This document shows, one piece after another, positions 18,401 through 24,623 of a stretch of DNA of 64,000 nucleotides. Source of the stretch: Limosilactobacillus reuteri (GTDB lineage: Bacteria > Bacillota > Bacilli > Lactobacillales > Lactobacillaceae); assembly GCF_020784725.1 (NCBI RefSeq), contig NZ_JAJGTZ010000040.1, positions 1-64,000 of the forward strand, read 5' to 3'. A program made the translations under genes and the position numbers. Each line of letters starts with the position of its first letter. The first letter of the stretch is position 1. The notes beneath the pieces were generated by a model. That model saw only the letters and a list, made by a program, of their open reading frames with translations, was not told the DNA's origin and did not search any database.

Positions 18401-19218
18401 TATGAGGAAGTTGTTGAATTATTAAGCAATTGACCTGAATCTTTACTGGTCGTAACTCCATTAAAGGTCAATGTACTATCGTTAGAAGTAGCGCTGTTAA
18501 ACCAAAATGGACCATATCCGCTAGTTGTTTGAAGATTTAAATCCTTTAAAACGACATTCCAATTACGGGTAGGATTACTTGCATTTGGTTCATAGTAAGT
18601 ATTACTGTCAAGATCAATGTAGTTATTCCCCATATTTAAAGCATATTGATTTTGCCCATCAATTGTTACTGTACGAGCAATCCCATAGTTGTTTATGTCC
18701 TGATAGTTATCATTATTTAAATTAGCATTACTGAAATCAATATTTTGATTTAACTTAATTGTGCTTACATTGGCACTCTGTAATGCATTCAAGAATTGCG
18801 AATAATCACTAACTGATTGTACTCCGTTAGTTTGCACAGCCATTGTAGTTGTATTTTGCGCACTTTCATTTTGACCAGTTTCCTGATTGGTTGCCAAGTT
18901 TTGCTTACCAGTATCATTTGGCATCACATTATTTGTACTGTCATTAGTAACTGGGTTAGCTTTAGTGGGCAAGTTAGATAGATTAGTTTGCTCATTATTC
19001 AGAACCGTTGAATCTGGATTGATATTTGTTTGAATCGCTTCTTGATCAGCAGTATTACTATGAGTCTCTGTTGCCGCATCTGCAGAAGCGTTTATTCCCA
19101 TAAACGTAAAACCGATTAATACCGAAGCGACACCGATTGTCAGTTTCTTAATTGTAAACCGTTGTTTCTTAGGTTCTTGCTTAAAAAGTTGTTCTTTTCG
19201 ATTATTCTTTGACAACAT
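12424..19218 (-). CDS. LPQTG-anchored YSIRK surface adhesin with Rib/YPDG and MucBP-like repeats
   Basis: A complete 2,264-residue protein. Residues 1-48 form a YSIRK-type signal (RFTIKKLTIGVASVLIG). A Ser/Asn-rich region at about 130-640 resembles a beta-helix adhesin head (QFLNALQSANVSTIKLNQ). From about 700 there are Rib-like domains (VTYPDTSTNETTVPVIV), then MucBP-like repeats around 1440-1830 (HTLVINYVDGSGAVIG). Finally there are about five Rib modules of roughly 80 residues (VTYPDGSKDEVPVTIHV). The sortase signal LPQTG is at 2226-2230, followed by a hydrophobic stretch and KKRKADK. The ATG follows an excellent GGGGAGGAG ribosome site. Known Rib proteins are rod-like adhesins on the wall; the ligand here is unknown. 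It is a neighbour and distant paralog of the giant adhesin to its left. Confidence 0.95.
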   Translation of the reverse strand: MLSKNNRKEQLFKQEPKKQRFTIKKLTIGVASVLIGFTFMGINASADAATETHSNTADQEAIQTNINPDSTVLNNEQTNLSNLPTKANPVTNDSTNNVMPNDTGKQNLATNQETGQNESAQNTTTMAVQTNGVQSVSDYSQFLNALQSANVSTIKLNQNIDFSNANLNNDNYQDINNYGIARTVTIDGQNQYALNMGNNYIDLDSNTYYEPNASNPTRNWNVVLKDLNLQTTSGYGPFWFNSATSNDSTLTFNGVTTSKDSGQLLNNSTTSSYPNVNVNFEGQNKLQGSLNNSNITSSALIQANNVNFSNGSTVFTANNNSSSDLADIEASGNVVVDGSAQVDFNSEATSNMAGISFADGGAGNQTIDNATSGVLRLMPNAQVTMELGLGASMGVNNASNLDLQDNSSLKITTSKMNTTGFRSAGVVGLDYDGDTNDSTVRISPNALLSVIRTNVSDSDAPLLAMGPSSGDGEIYHLEVNGGSLNLQDSAYSSYLPSSYTLSKGDYSNGWPAILTMWGTSSQDYLNFDNAKLINLQRTTPNKPGYLIKTEGAGDVASHQTHIVINSANSTYNTPLTIIPAGETEPVTWNIKYLNNTSQGGDYAYAFRSYRDFGDWNNEGSEYMNGSVNDDTPAKGVNEVVLTPNASDPGSNSFSNGAVVPEGNETKASKALNDFINHFSWWNTSGVKFGSSLEENNQYTPSYKPVTVEQGKTATDDPAFTDQDGKDTTAPTGTTFTTGTDTPGWATIDPSTGTVTVKPENTVTPGAYNIPVTVTYPDTSTNETTVPVIVTKAGQTVTWGDNGAIVTTVDTSKLNAHETTENSQVLSAAGVISAEGYELTDGKLSTTPTAITIDPSTVSWTTAPDTNVETATASGKGITTSINVDFANNDAAKNILGAKNDVVTTKPFTILAKGAGAKNVTVPVNIQYQSDLTAEQFSQLVDNNIPSEEIASTTWATKPNEQGQDGVIKITFTDKAANGEPTYLNVNIPASSLKVTTDADKYAPKGQTIIIKQGETPSAPDGIGNKDQLPKDTTYTWQNTPNNNEPGKKPAVVVVTYPDGSKTNVPTNIIVDANPEVKPITTTVNGTPAAAEGIANLDNGGSTPVDGYPSSATWTTAPDTSKPGATTGVAKVTYPDGTTETVTIPVAVNGGGDVVIIDNGHVFSLYANNVVTHKTSNANIIGEPVIENFKLSYYEDGQNYSKPYIYTLNTKKGAYELTQIGDLPADYTGNIPQSIPVSEISAIWTPAGTEFGIPGVTGQGQPSSLASAANNGTETITYTGDTNTQGNQYIYPMYSATVDTSKVDWPIFGKGPSAIHPFPFVYIYGAEANGTIPSVNSDTTDLKAALGDASKLVNTSDLTAAHNAEISSVAWQKLPSLEEANAKAPATVRINFTDGSYLDVPVAVNVIKVDQGVDNKTNSEIYRDITRTINVQGEDKPYIQHVIYSRAKITDFSKPADQQVSYTDWVAAKNSDGQAVTNFPQFNITKPGYTATATGATIQTVDGKEYVPASATITPDSQNEVVDVTYTANAHTLVINYVDGSGAVIGTYKVPGKTGEKVSVNVPGNVPANWQLVPNQQVLGSYTFGANDPQPVDYKVEHGTAVVPVDKNNKNTYRTITQTIQEVLVGQNKATTVRSITVPFQRTGIKDLVTGVIAWNAWQGPEGSVDKDGQSTYMIPAYTITTQKGYDTYVNGEKNTANQIPAVDVTATSKNITDTITYVREGSTPVPYNPSNKDMNMSVTRTINYEVPTGHSMITPVTQTIEYIRDNDGVAGYQDPVTGDITWNPWHVKNGDAQFPSTGVTQIDGYDSYVDGTKATEVPAVDVVEKDGTPQNGKNVTVSYQKQSITQTDADKYTPQGRNITVDKGAKVPDPATAITNKDQLPGGTKYTWETTPNTNKVGVQPAVVVVTYPDGSEDKVPVVITVKNSGTQPGTMTDADKYNPEPQTVTVKKGETPNPADGIKNKSDLPDGAKYTWKDTPDTTTPGDKPAVIVVTYPDGSKDEVPVTIHVTNPATDANKYTPETQPITTPEGKVPNPADGIKNKADLPDGTKYTWTNPDQVSQDVKTPGSHTETITVTYPDGSKDTVTVTVNVPAPEGKDITTDQGKLPNPADAIKNKDQMPNGTTYTWKQEPDVSTPGDHTGVVEVHFPDGTTYDVTVTIHVNAVIPENSGNTNGGNSTPSHQNGNATNNTNAINTTSTNAGSVIENVTGQSQNSANNTDSQQPAKALPQTGNNSSEFSALAGLSLAAFASLFGFVGHDKKRKADK

Positions 19219-19469
19219 AATTTGCTCCTCCCCAAAAATATCATACTAATACATAAATCATTACCACTATTAATCCTACTTCCTTTTTTATATTTTTTAA
19301 ATTATTAACACCTATAATAAAATCCCAACCTTAGTGGTCCACAAAAACAAGAACTTCAAAAAAATATTTATATTAAGGCCATAAAAAGTATCATGCGGTT
19401 TAATTGTTGAACTTCATGAAGATTTAGTCGAGAAATGTGTTATTAAAGCGATGACGTCAGAATTAGTTA

Positions 19470-19701
19470 AGTCAGCTAACGGCATGGCTTTCGTAACTAA
19501 AGATGTTAAAAGCCTCAAACTAGCTAATGCACTGATCTTCTTGGTAGCATCATTACTCATTTATGTCGATTCAGCGGTTTGATCAGCAGCCCATTAATTT
19601 GCTTCCATAATTGTATCCACAGAAGCATTCATTTCCATAAATAAATGTGAAACCTATAAGAACTAAAGCTACACCATTTGATACCATCGCTTAACTCCTC
19701 C
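19470..19701 (-). pseudogene. Ghost of a third YSIRK/LPxTG surface protein
   Basis: Reading the minus strand from 19701: a ribosome site (AGGAGGAG), ATG at 19687, then codons GVALVLIGFTF that match the signal peptide of the adjacent adhesin (GVASVLIGFTFMG). A 4-bp tandem duplication (TTTA) shifts the frame just before MEMNASVD. About 60 bases further, at 19490-19550, lies a stretch matching the anchor segment of the neighbour (18 of 21 bases around SALASL versus SALAGL). So both ends of an adhesin gene survive while the kilobases between them are gone. No function is expected. Bases 19219-19469 around it contain nothing else recognisable. Confidence 0.75.
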
Positions 19702-19849
19702 TAATAACATGACATAAATATCGTTATCAATTAATGTAATGCTGTTAATTATATGCGTTTTTAAATTGACATACCTCGCGAAGATCTATGAAAGGATTAA
19801 GGTGAGATGGATATACAGATCTTAAAAGCATTTTATAAACTAATCATAT

Positions 19850-19892
19850 GTTAAACAAAAAGCGTGACTAAGTATCTCACTTAGTCACGCTT
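19850..19892 (-). terminator. Terminator of the flavin operon
   Basis: A perfect 14-bp stem (AAGCGTGACTAAGT at 19860-19873 with its complement at 19879-19892), a 5-base loop and TTTTGTTT on the minus strand. It lies 15 bases past the apbE-like stop. Confidence 0.9.
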
Positions 19893-19907
19893 AAATGAAA
19901 TTAAATT

Positions 19908-20834
19908 TTATTCAAAACCAACATTTACCATTGATTCATCATTATGAATAAAGATAGCGCCACGGTTGCCAGGACGTGCTTCCCAGTCCGCGAGTGGTTC
20001 GCCATTAAAGAAAAGTCGCTTAGCCTCAATTTCACCCATTACCGATTGATTAGTAAAAACAGTCACGCTGCTCAAATCAGTCTCTAACGGGTATCCTGTT
20101 CGTGGATCTAGTAAATGGTGATAACGACGACCATTTTTGATCAAAAATCGTTCATAAATCCCAGATGTAACGGCCGAACAAGCAGGCTCGCGAACAGTTG
20201 CCAGATTTTCACCACGATGTAATTGCGGATCCTGCACACCGATGATCCACTGTCCATCATCCCGCCGTGGCGACTTACCAACAAATAAGAGGTTTCCCCC
20301 TAAGTCGATAATTCCCGCGGGAACTCCAGCTTCAATCCAAAGATCACGAATACGATCCGCAATATAGCCCTTCGCAATTCCGCCAAGGTCTAATTCCATC
20401 CCCGGCTCTTCTAAATATACCGTCCGTGCGTCTCGGTTCAGCAATACTTTATAAGGGTCGATCAACTTTAACCGCTCTTTGATCTCAGCATCACTTGGCA
20501 CGTGTGCTCCTGCAAAACCAATTTTCCATAATTTTACTAACGGGCCAATCAAAGCGTTAAAGCCAAAGTTTTCCCGACTATATTTCACTGCCAGCTCAAT
20601 GAGGTCAAAAGTAGTTGGCGATACCATTTTCGGAGTTTTCCCCGCACCATGATTTACCGACATTACTTCTGATTCATTACGGTTAACCGTTAATTGGTCC
20701 TCATAGCGGTCAATTAGGTCCATGGATTTCTTTAACAATGAAAAATATTTATTGCCAAAAATCGTTAAATTTATGCGAGTTCCGAGAGCGTGATGAGTCA
20801 TCACATGCCGCTGCGCCATCAATTCATTATTCAT
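19908..20834 (-). CDS. apbE: FAD:protein FMN transferase (ApbE family), no signal peptide
   Basis: 308 residues, normal for ApbE. Family hallmarks are visible: ALGTRINLTIFG near the N-terminus, ELDLGGIAKGYIADRI, GIIDLGGNLLFVG, AVTSGIYERF and HHLLDPRTGYPLE. ApbE enzymes move FMN from FAD onto a Thr/Ser in Dxx(S/T)GA(S/T) motifs of redox proteins. Most are exported lipoproteins; this one begins MNNELMAQRH with no hydrophobic segment, so it should act in the cytosol. It starts 2 bases after the preceding stop with no clear ribosome site of its own, so translation is probably coupled. The upstream protein carries four copies of the acceptor motif, making it the obvious substrate (inference). Confidence 0.93.
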   Translation of the reverse strand: MNNELMAQRHVMTHHALGTRINLTIFGNKYFSLLKKSMDLIDRYEDQLTVNRNESEVMSVNHGAGKTPKMVSPTTFDLIELAVKYSRENFGFNALIGPLVKLWKIGFAGAHVPSDAEIKERLKLIDPYKVLLNRDARTVYLEEPGMELDLGGIAKGYIADRIRDLWIEAGVPAGIIDLGGNLLFVGKSPRRDDGQWIIGVQDPQLHRGENLATVREPACSAVTSGIYERFLIKNGRRYHHLLDPRTGYPLETDLSSVTVFTNQSVMGEIEAKRLFFNGEPLADWEARPGNRGAIFIHNDESMVNVGFE

Positions 20835-20836
20835 AA

Positions 20837-22087
20837 CTAGTTTTCGGATGCACCTGTTGTAGCATCTGCCTCATCATCATTTGCGTCTACGCTGCCTGCA
20901 TCGGATGCGCCAGTTGTAGCGTCCGCATCAGTATCATCGTTTGCTGCTGGTGCTGGGGTCGCAACCACTTCACTATCATTGTCAGTGTTATCATCATCGC
21001 TTGATTCTGAAGCACCAGTTGATGCATCAACACTGTCAGCTTCTTCACTGTTATCATTAGCCTCTTCATGCTTAGATGCACCAGTGTTACCATCAGTACT
21101 CCATGCACCATTTTCAAAGAGGTTAAGAATATATTCCACATTACCAGTAAATTCAATGGTTCCAAGGTAATGACCATTAACATCACGTAAAGCGTAGTAT
21201 TGGATCAATGAACGGTGACCATTCATCCATAATGGACGAGTAACAACGTCTTTTTCACCATCTCGGAAACTGTTAATAATCTTCATAACAGCCGGAACAG
21301 CTAACGGTGGATGACATTCTTGAACAGTTTCCCCAAGAGAAGCTACATTCCGAACATGTTCCCGATTTGGCTTGTCAGAGAACCATGCGAAATGGTCAGT
21401 ACTGTCGATTAAGTCAATTTCAAATGGGATTGTACTGAAGATTTGTTGAACTTCTTTTAATGTCAACCGACCAGTAGGGAAGTTAATATAAGCTTCACTG
21501 ATCGTTGGTTGTTTAATGGACATATCCAGTCCCTCCTTATTTACATTTTCAAAGATTTGAATGTATTCCACAAAATGAGTAAAGCAGTTTTCAAGGTTAT
21601 CACGTGCTTCCGCATTAATTAATCGACCATCTTTCGAGAAGGAATGACTAGCATTACCAATCAAAACTTCATTACCTGGCAACAAGTTAGCATCACAATC
21701 AGGAGAAACCAAAATCTGACGCATTTGAACTTGAGATCTTGCAGAAGCTTGGCGTCCATAGGATACACCGACAACCATAACCGGCTTGTGCTTTAACACA
21801 TCGGTCTTGTAAGAAAGCCATTCAACCGTACTCTTTAAGGCAGCAGGAATACCATGATCATATTCAGGAGTAGAGAAGATAACTCCATCAGCAGCTTTAA
21901 CCTTTTGCTTTAACTTCCATACCTCTGTTTGTTCAGAAAGAGGGGTATCAACGCTAAATGGTGGCAATTGGCTAATTTCAGCGATCTCAATATCAGCCAT
22001 TTGACGGAAGTGCTTTTTCATGTATTTAAGCAAAATCCGATTATATGAAAAATTGGCATTAGTTCCGACTAAAGCAAGGATTTTCAT
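20837..22087 (-). CDS. NAD(P)H:FMN reductase fused to PAS_10-like domain and putative multi-flavinylated tail
   Basis: 416 residues in three parts. Residues 1-188 are an NADPH-dependent FMN reductase (flavodoxin-like fold): GTNANFSYNR, STPEYDHGIPAALKSTVEWL, ARSQVQMRQILVSP. Residues about 200-322 resemble the PAS_10 domain found at the C-terminus of DUF438 proteins (ECHPPLAVPAVMKII, YYALRDVNGHYLGTIE). Residues about 328-416 are an Asp/Ala/Ser/Thr-rich tail with four Dxx(T)GAS motifs at 332-338 (DGNTGAS), 354-360 (DASTGAS), 389-395 and 408-414 (both DATTGAS). That pattern is the ApbE acceptor signature and the next gene is ApbE. No signal peptide is present. The ATG overlaps the previous stop (TAATG). 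Inferred role: a cytosolic flavoprotein that passes electrons from NAD(P)H to covalently bound FMN; electron acceptor unknown. Confidence 0.88.
   Translation of the reverse strand: MKILALVGTNANFSYNRILLKYMKKHFRQMADIEIAEISQLPPFSVDTPLSEQTEVWKLKQKVKAADGVIFSTPEYDHGIPAALKSTVEWLSYKTDVLKHKPVMVVGVSYGRQASARSQVQMRQILVSPDCDANLLPGNEVLIGNASHSFSKDGRLINAEARDNLENCFTHFVEYIQIFENVNKEGLDMSIKQPTISEAYINFPTGRLTLKEVQQIFSTIPFEIDLIDSTDHFAWFSDKPNREHVRNVASLGETVQECHPPLAVPAVMKIINSFRDGEKDVVTRPLWMNGHRSLIQYYALRDVNGHYLGTIEFTGNVEYILNLFENGAWSTDGNTGASKHEEANDNSEEADSVDASTGASESSDDDNTDNDSEVVATPAPAANDDTDADATTGASDAGSVDANDDEADATTGASEN
20846..21094 (-). other. Four candidate flavinylation sites (Dxx(T)GAS) in the protein tail
   Basis: The codons lie at 21094-21074, 21028-21008, 20923-20903 and 20866-20846. 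All four fit D-x-x-(S/T)-G-A-(S/T), with Ser at the acceptor position. The spacing is irregular (22, 35 and 19 residues), unlike a simple tandem repeat, yet the seven-residue core is kept each time. Confidence 0.7.
21521..21539 (-). promoter_or_regulatory. Internal ribosome site and ATG within the fusion gene
   Basis: On the minus strand ATAAGGAGGG ends 8-9 bases before an in-frame ATG (21523), which is residue 189 (MSIKQPTISEAY). This is stronger than the signals of most genes in the operon. It falls exactly at the junction between the reductase and the PAS-tail half and could produce a separate protein of 228 residues. Confidence 0.7.
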
Positions 22088-22659
22088 TACTTGTTCGCCT
22101 CCTTCTTTTCAGCAACCATACGATTGATTGCCTTGGCGTAACGTTTGAATTCGCGCATACATTTTTCTAAGAAATGAATAGTCGTTTCATTAGCAATGTC
22201 ACCATCTTTATCAATGATATGAGCAGCATCACTCATAAAGAACTCTTCGTTTTGGAAAATATAAGCATTAACACCTGGCGAGATCAAAATATCTCGTAAT
22301 TGAACTTGGGAACGAGATGAGCCTTGGTCATGGGTAGAAGCCCCGATGATCATGACCGGCTTATTTTCTAATGGGTGAACTTCATAGGAAAGCCATTCAA
22401 TTACACTCTTTAAAGCAGAGGTAACAGAGTGGTTGTATTCGGGGCTAGCAATAATAACAGCATCGGCGCTTGAAACACGACGATCAATATCAGCAACAAC
22501 CTCAGGAATCTTTCCTTTATAATTTTCATTAAACATTGGCACTTGACGAATATCAATCACATCAATATCATCATTACTAAAATGACGGGCAATAAACTCT
22601 AATAACATCCGGTTGTATGAATGATTAGCATTTGACCCGGCAATTGCAGCAATTTTCAA
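22087..22659 (-). CDS. NAD(P)H-dependent FMN reductase
   Basis: 190 residues with the start taken at TTG 22659, giving MKIAAIAGSNANHSYNRML, which aligns with the start of the adjacent paralog (MKILALVGTNANFSYNR). AAAGGAAG lies 7 bases upstream of that TTG; starts at GTG 22668 or ATG 22698 would add 3 or 13 residues with poorer spacing. Family motifs are IASPEYNHSVTSALKSVIEWL and SSRSQVQLRDILISPG. It reduces FMN or quinone-like acceptors with NAD(P)H. It is the first gene of the flavin operon and about 40 percent alike by eye to the N-terminal half of the next gene, so the two reductases probably arose by duplication. Confidence 0.88.
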   Translation of the reverse strand: MKIAAIAGSNANHSYNRMLLEFIARHFSNDDIDVIDIRQVPMFNENYKGKIPEVVADIDRRVSSADAVIIASPEYNHSVTSALKSVIEWLSYEVHPLENKPVMIIGASTHDQGSSRSQVQLRDILISPGVNAYIFQNEEFFMSDAAHIIDKDGDIANETTIHFLEKCMREFKRYAKAINRMVAEKKEANK

Positions 22660-22915
22660 ACGTGTCACTTCCTTTAAGTTATTTATGCAACATTTCACAT
22701 TGTTATTCTACTATATTTTACTCAATCAAAAAACATATTATTAGTAATATGCACACTTAATTGACCATTTCCATAACAATTGATTATAAGCTTGGCTAAG
22801 TTAGCATTCTGAAAATTGATTACGTGTTTCTTCATCCCCCGACATATTTGTCCAGTAATATTTGGAGATGTGCTAAAATAGTCAACACATTGAATTAATA
22901 GAACGGAGAAATAAT

Positions 22916-24322
22916 ATGTCACAAACTAAACAGCATGAACAAGATGTTGATGTATGGGTCGGGAAACGTTTCCCGCTCACAATTCGTCGTCTAGGCGTTA
23001 ACGGGCACGGAATCGGCTACTATAAGCACAAGGTATGTTTTGTCCCCGGTGCCCTGCCAAATGAAGTCGTAGTCGCGGAAGTTACGCGCGTTCTCCCACG
23101 CTATCTTGAAGCTAAAATTCACCGCATCCGGAAAAAGAGTCGGGATCGGGTTACACCACGAGATGAGTATGCTGATATCGCTGGTGGTTTTGAACTTGAA
23201 AACCTCGCTTACCAACAACAATTAAAATTTAAACGGCAAGTAATCATCGATAGTCTTGAAAAATTTCAACCATACGGCTTCCGTAATTATGATGTTCGTC
23301 CAACTATTGCAGCTCCTGAAGAATATGGTTACCGTAACAAGGCCCAGTTTCAAATCCGAATGGTCAATGGCAAAGTATCAGCCGGTCTTTACCAGCCAAA
23401 CAGTCATACCCTCGTTGATATGGAGACTTGTGCTGTTCAAATGCCCCGGACAATGGAGACAGTCCGAGCCGTTACGAAGATGATCGAAGACTTGCAAATC
23501 CCAGTTTATGATGAAAAACACAATAGCGGCATCATCAAGACCTTAGCCGTCCGGGAATCATGGTCAACTGGGGAAGTTCAATTAACTTTCATTACTAATT
23601 CTGCTAAGCTTCCTCACAAACGCGACTTGCTTGAACGCATTGAAAAAGAATTACCAGCAGTTGTTTCAGTTATGCAAAACGTTAACCCTGGTGATACACC
23701 CTTAGTCTGGGGTGATAAAATGATCCACCTTGCTGGCAAAGATTCAATCCTTGAAAGCTTGATGGGACTTGATTTTAAACTCTCAGCGCGGTCATTCCTC
23801 CAGCTAAATCCCGAACAAACAGAGGTATTGTACGAAGAAGCTTCTAAGGCCCTTGAACTAGACAAGGATGATACCTTAATTGATGCATACGCCGGGATCG
23901 GGACAATCGGTCTTTCCCTTGCATCGCGGGTAAAAGCTGTTCGCGGAATGGAAATCATCCCCGAAGCGGTCGCCGATGCTAACGAAAATGCCAAGTTAAA
24001 TAATATTACTAACGCTAAATATGAAGTCGGCAAAGCAGAAGAAGTTCTTCCCCGCTGGCAAAAAGAAGGACTCAACTTTGATGCCCTTGTTGTTGACCCT
24101 CCACGAACCGGATTAGATGACCAATTAATCAAGCAAATCTTAAAAGTTAAGCCGCGAAAGTTTGCCTACGTCTCATGTGGCATGGCTTCTCTCGCTCGCA
24201 ACTTACGGCGGTTAACTAGCGTCTATCATGTTGACTACATTCAACCAATTGATATGATGCCCCAAACAGCTCGCTGTGAAGCAGTCGTGAAATTATCATT
24301 GCGAAACGGAAATAAGGAATAG
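22916..24322 (+). CDS. rlmD: 23S rRNA (uracil-5-)-methyltransferase, RlmD/RlmCD type
   Basis: 468 residues. An N-terminal TRAM domain (about 14-78) is followed by a RumA-type SAM domain: DAYAGIGTIGLSLA near residue 322 binds SAM, VVDPPRTGLD is the conserved catalytic-side loop, SCGMAS contains the nucleophilic Cys near 419-420, and ARCEAVVKL supplies the general base Glu near 453. The cysteine cluster that binds 4Fe-4S in the E. coli enzyme is absent (the matching stretch reads DEYADIAGGFELENLAY), as in several Firmicute RlmCD enzymes. It would methylate 23S rRNA uridines with SAM. The ATG follows GGAG by 7 bases. Which uridines are modified cannot be told from sequence. Confidence 0.92.
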   Translation: MSQTKQHEQDVDVWVGKRFPLTIRRLGVNGHGIGYYKHKVCFVPGALPNEVVVAEVTRVLPRYLEAKIHRIRKKSRDRVTPRDEYADIAGGFELENLAYQQQLKFKRQVIIDSLEKFQPYGFRNYDVRPTIAAPEEYGYRNKAQFQIRMVNGKVSAGLYQPNSHTLVDMETCAVQMPRTMETVRAVTKMIEDLQIPVYDEKHNSGIIKTLAVRESWSTGEVQLTFITNSAKLPHKRDLLERIEKELPAVVSVMQNVNPGDTPLVWGDKMIHLAGKDSILESLMGLDFKLSARSFLQLNPEQTEVLYEEASKALELDKDDTLIDAYAGIGTIGLSLASRVKAVRGMEIIPEAVADANENAKLNNITNAKYEVGKAEEVLPRWQKEGLNFDALVVDPPRTGLDDQLIKQILKVKPRKFAYVSCGMASLARNLRRLTSVYHVDYIQPIDMMPQTARCEAVVKLSLRNGNKE

Positions 24323-24487
24323 TTATGTAGAGAAGTGGGAATAACCTCCTCGACAAGGCGGTCGGCTAAGCTAGGACGATGATTAGCACAACATGGGCCG
24401 ATTATCGTTCACACTTAGAGTCGAGCCTTGTAGCGACGCGAAGCTAGTTCCACGTCATCTTACTATTGTTCATAAAAGTAGTTGAGG
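24323..24487 (+). other. Structured non-coding stretch with complementary segments
   Basis: No gene. ACAAGGC near 24353 is complementary to GCCTTGT near 24426, and the complement of GCTTCGCGTCG appears near 24434. That word also occurs in the repeats at 27610 and 49638. It may be a degenerate, inverted copy of that repeat or a leader; neither is proven. Confidence 0.4.
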
Positions 24488-24530
24488 CTGAGAGAAAACA
24501 AAATTTTCTTTCGGTCTATTTTTGTTTTAA
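24488..24530 (+). terminator. Terminator downstream of the rRNA methyltransferase
   Basis: CTGAGAGAAAA (24488-24498) pairs with TTTTCTTTCGG (24504-24514) including two G-U pairs, with a 5-base loop, followed by a T-rich run to 24530. Confidence 0.75.
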
Positions 24531-24551
24531 ATAATTATCAAGCACCTTTTT

Positions 24552-24588
24552 TGAAAACGTTTACAAAAAATCATAATTTCATTATAAT
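24552..24588 (+). promoter_or_regulatory. cre site overlapping the promoter of the LacI regulator gene
   Basis: TGAAAACGTTTACA at 24552-24565 fits the CcpA consensus at every fixed position. Its last six bases (TTTACA) serve as the -35, followed by a 17-bp spacer and a perfect TATAAT at 24583-24588. CcpA bound here should block transcription in glucose (inference). Confidence 0.8.
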
Positions 24589-24623
24589 AGATTTAATAAG
24601 AAAATAATAAAGGAAGCCCGTCT

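Noticed and set aside
20846-21094. The TGAS motifs as mere low-complexity repeats
   Set aside because: They are unequally spaced, each keeps the full seven-residue pattern including Asp at the first position, and the adjacent gene encodes the matching transferase; chance is less likely than function.
20887-21186. A 99-codon frame overlapping the flavin protein tail
   Set aside because: It is an alternative frame of the Asp/Ala/Ser-rich tail codons, rich in Met/Leu/Thr with no start signal.
22722-22922. Small minus-strand frame between the flavin operon and the rRNA methyltransferase
   Set aside because: No ribosome site, overlaps the promoter and start of the downstream gene, and shows no recognisable protein features.
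24323-24623. A T-box or purine/vitamin riboswitch upstream of the LacI gene
   Set aside because: No T-box motif or known riboswitch core was seen; a terminator and a separate cre-overlapped promoter explain the right half.
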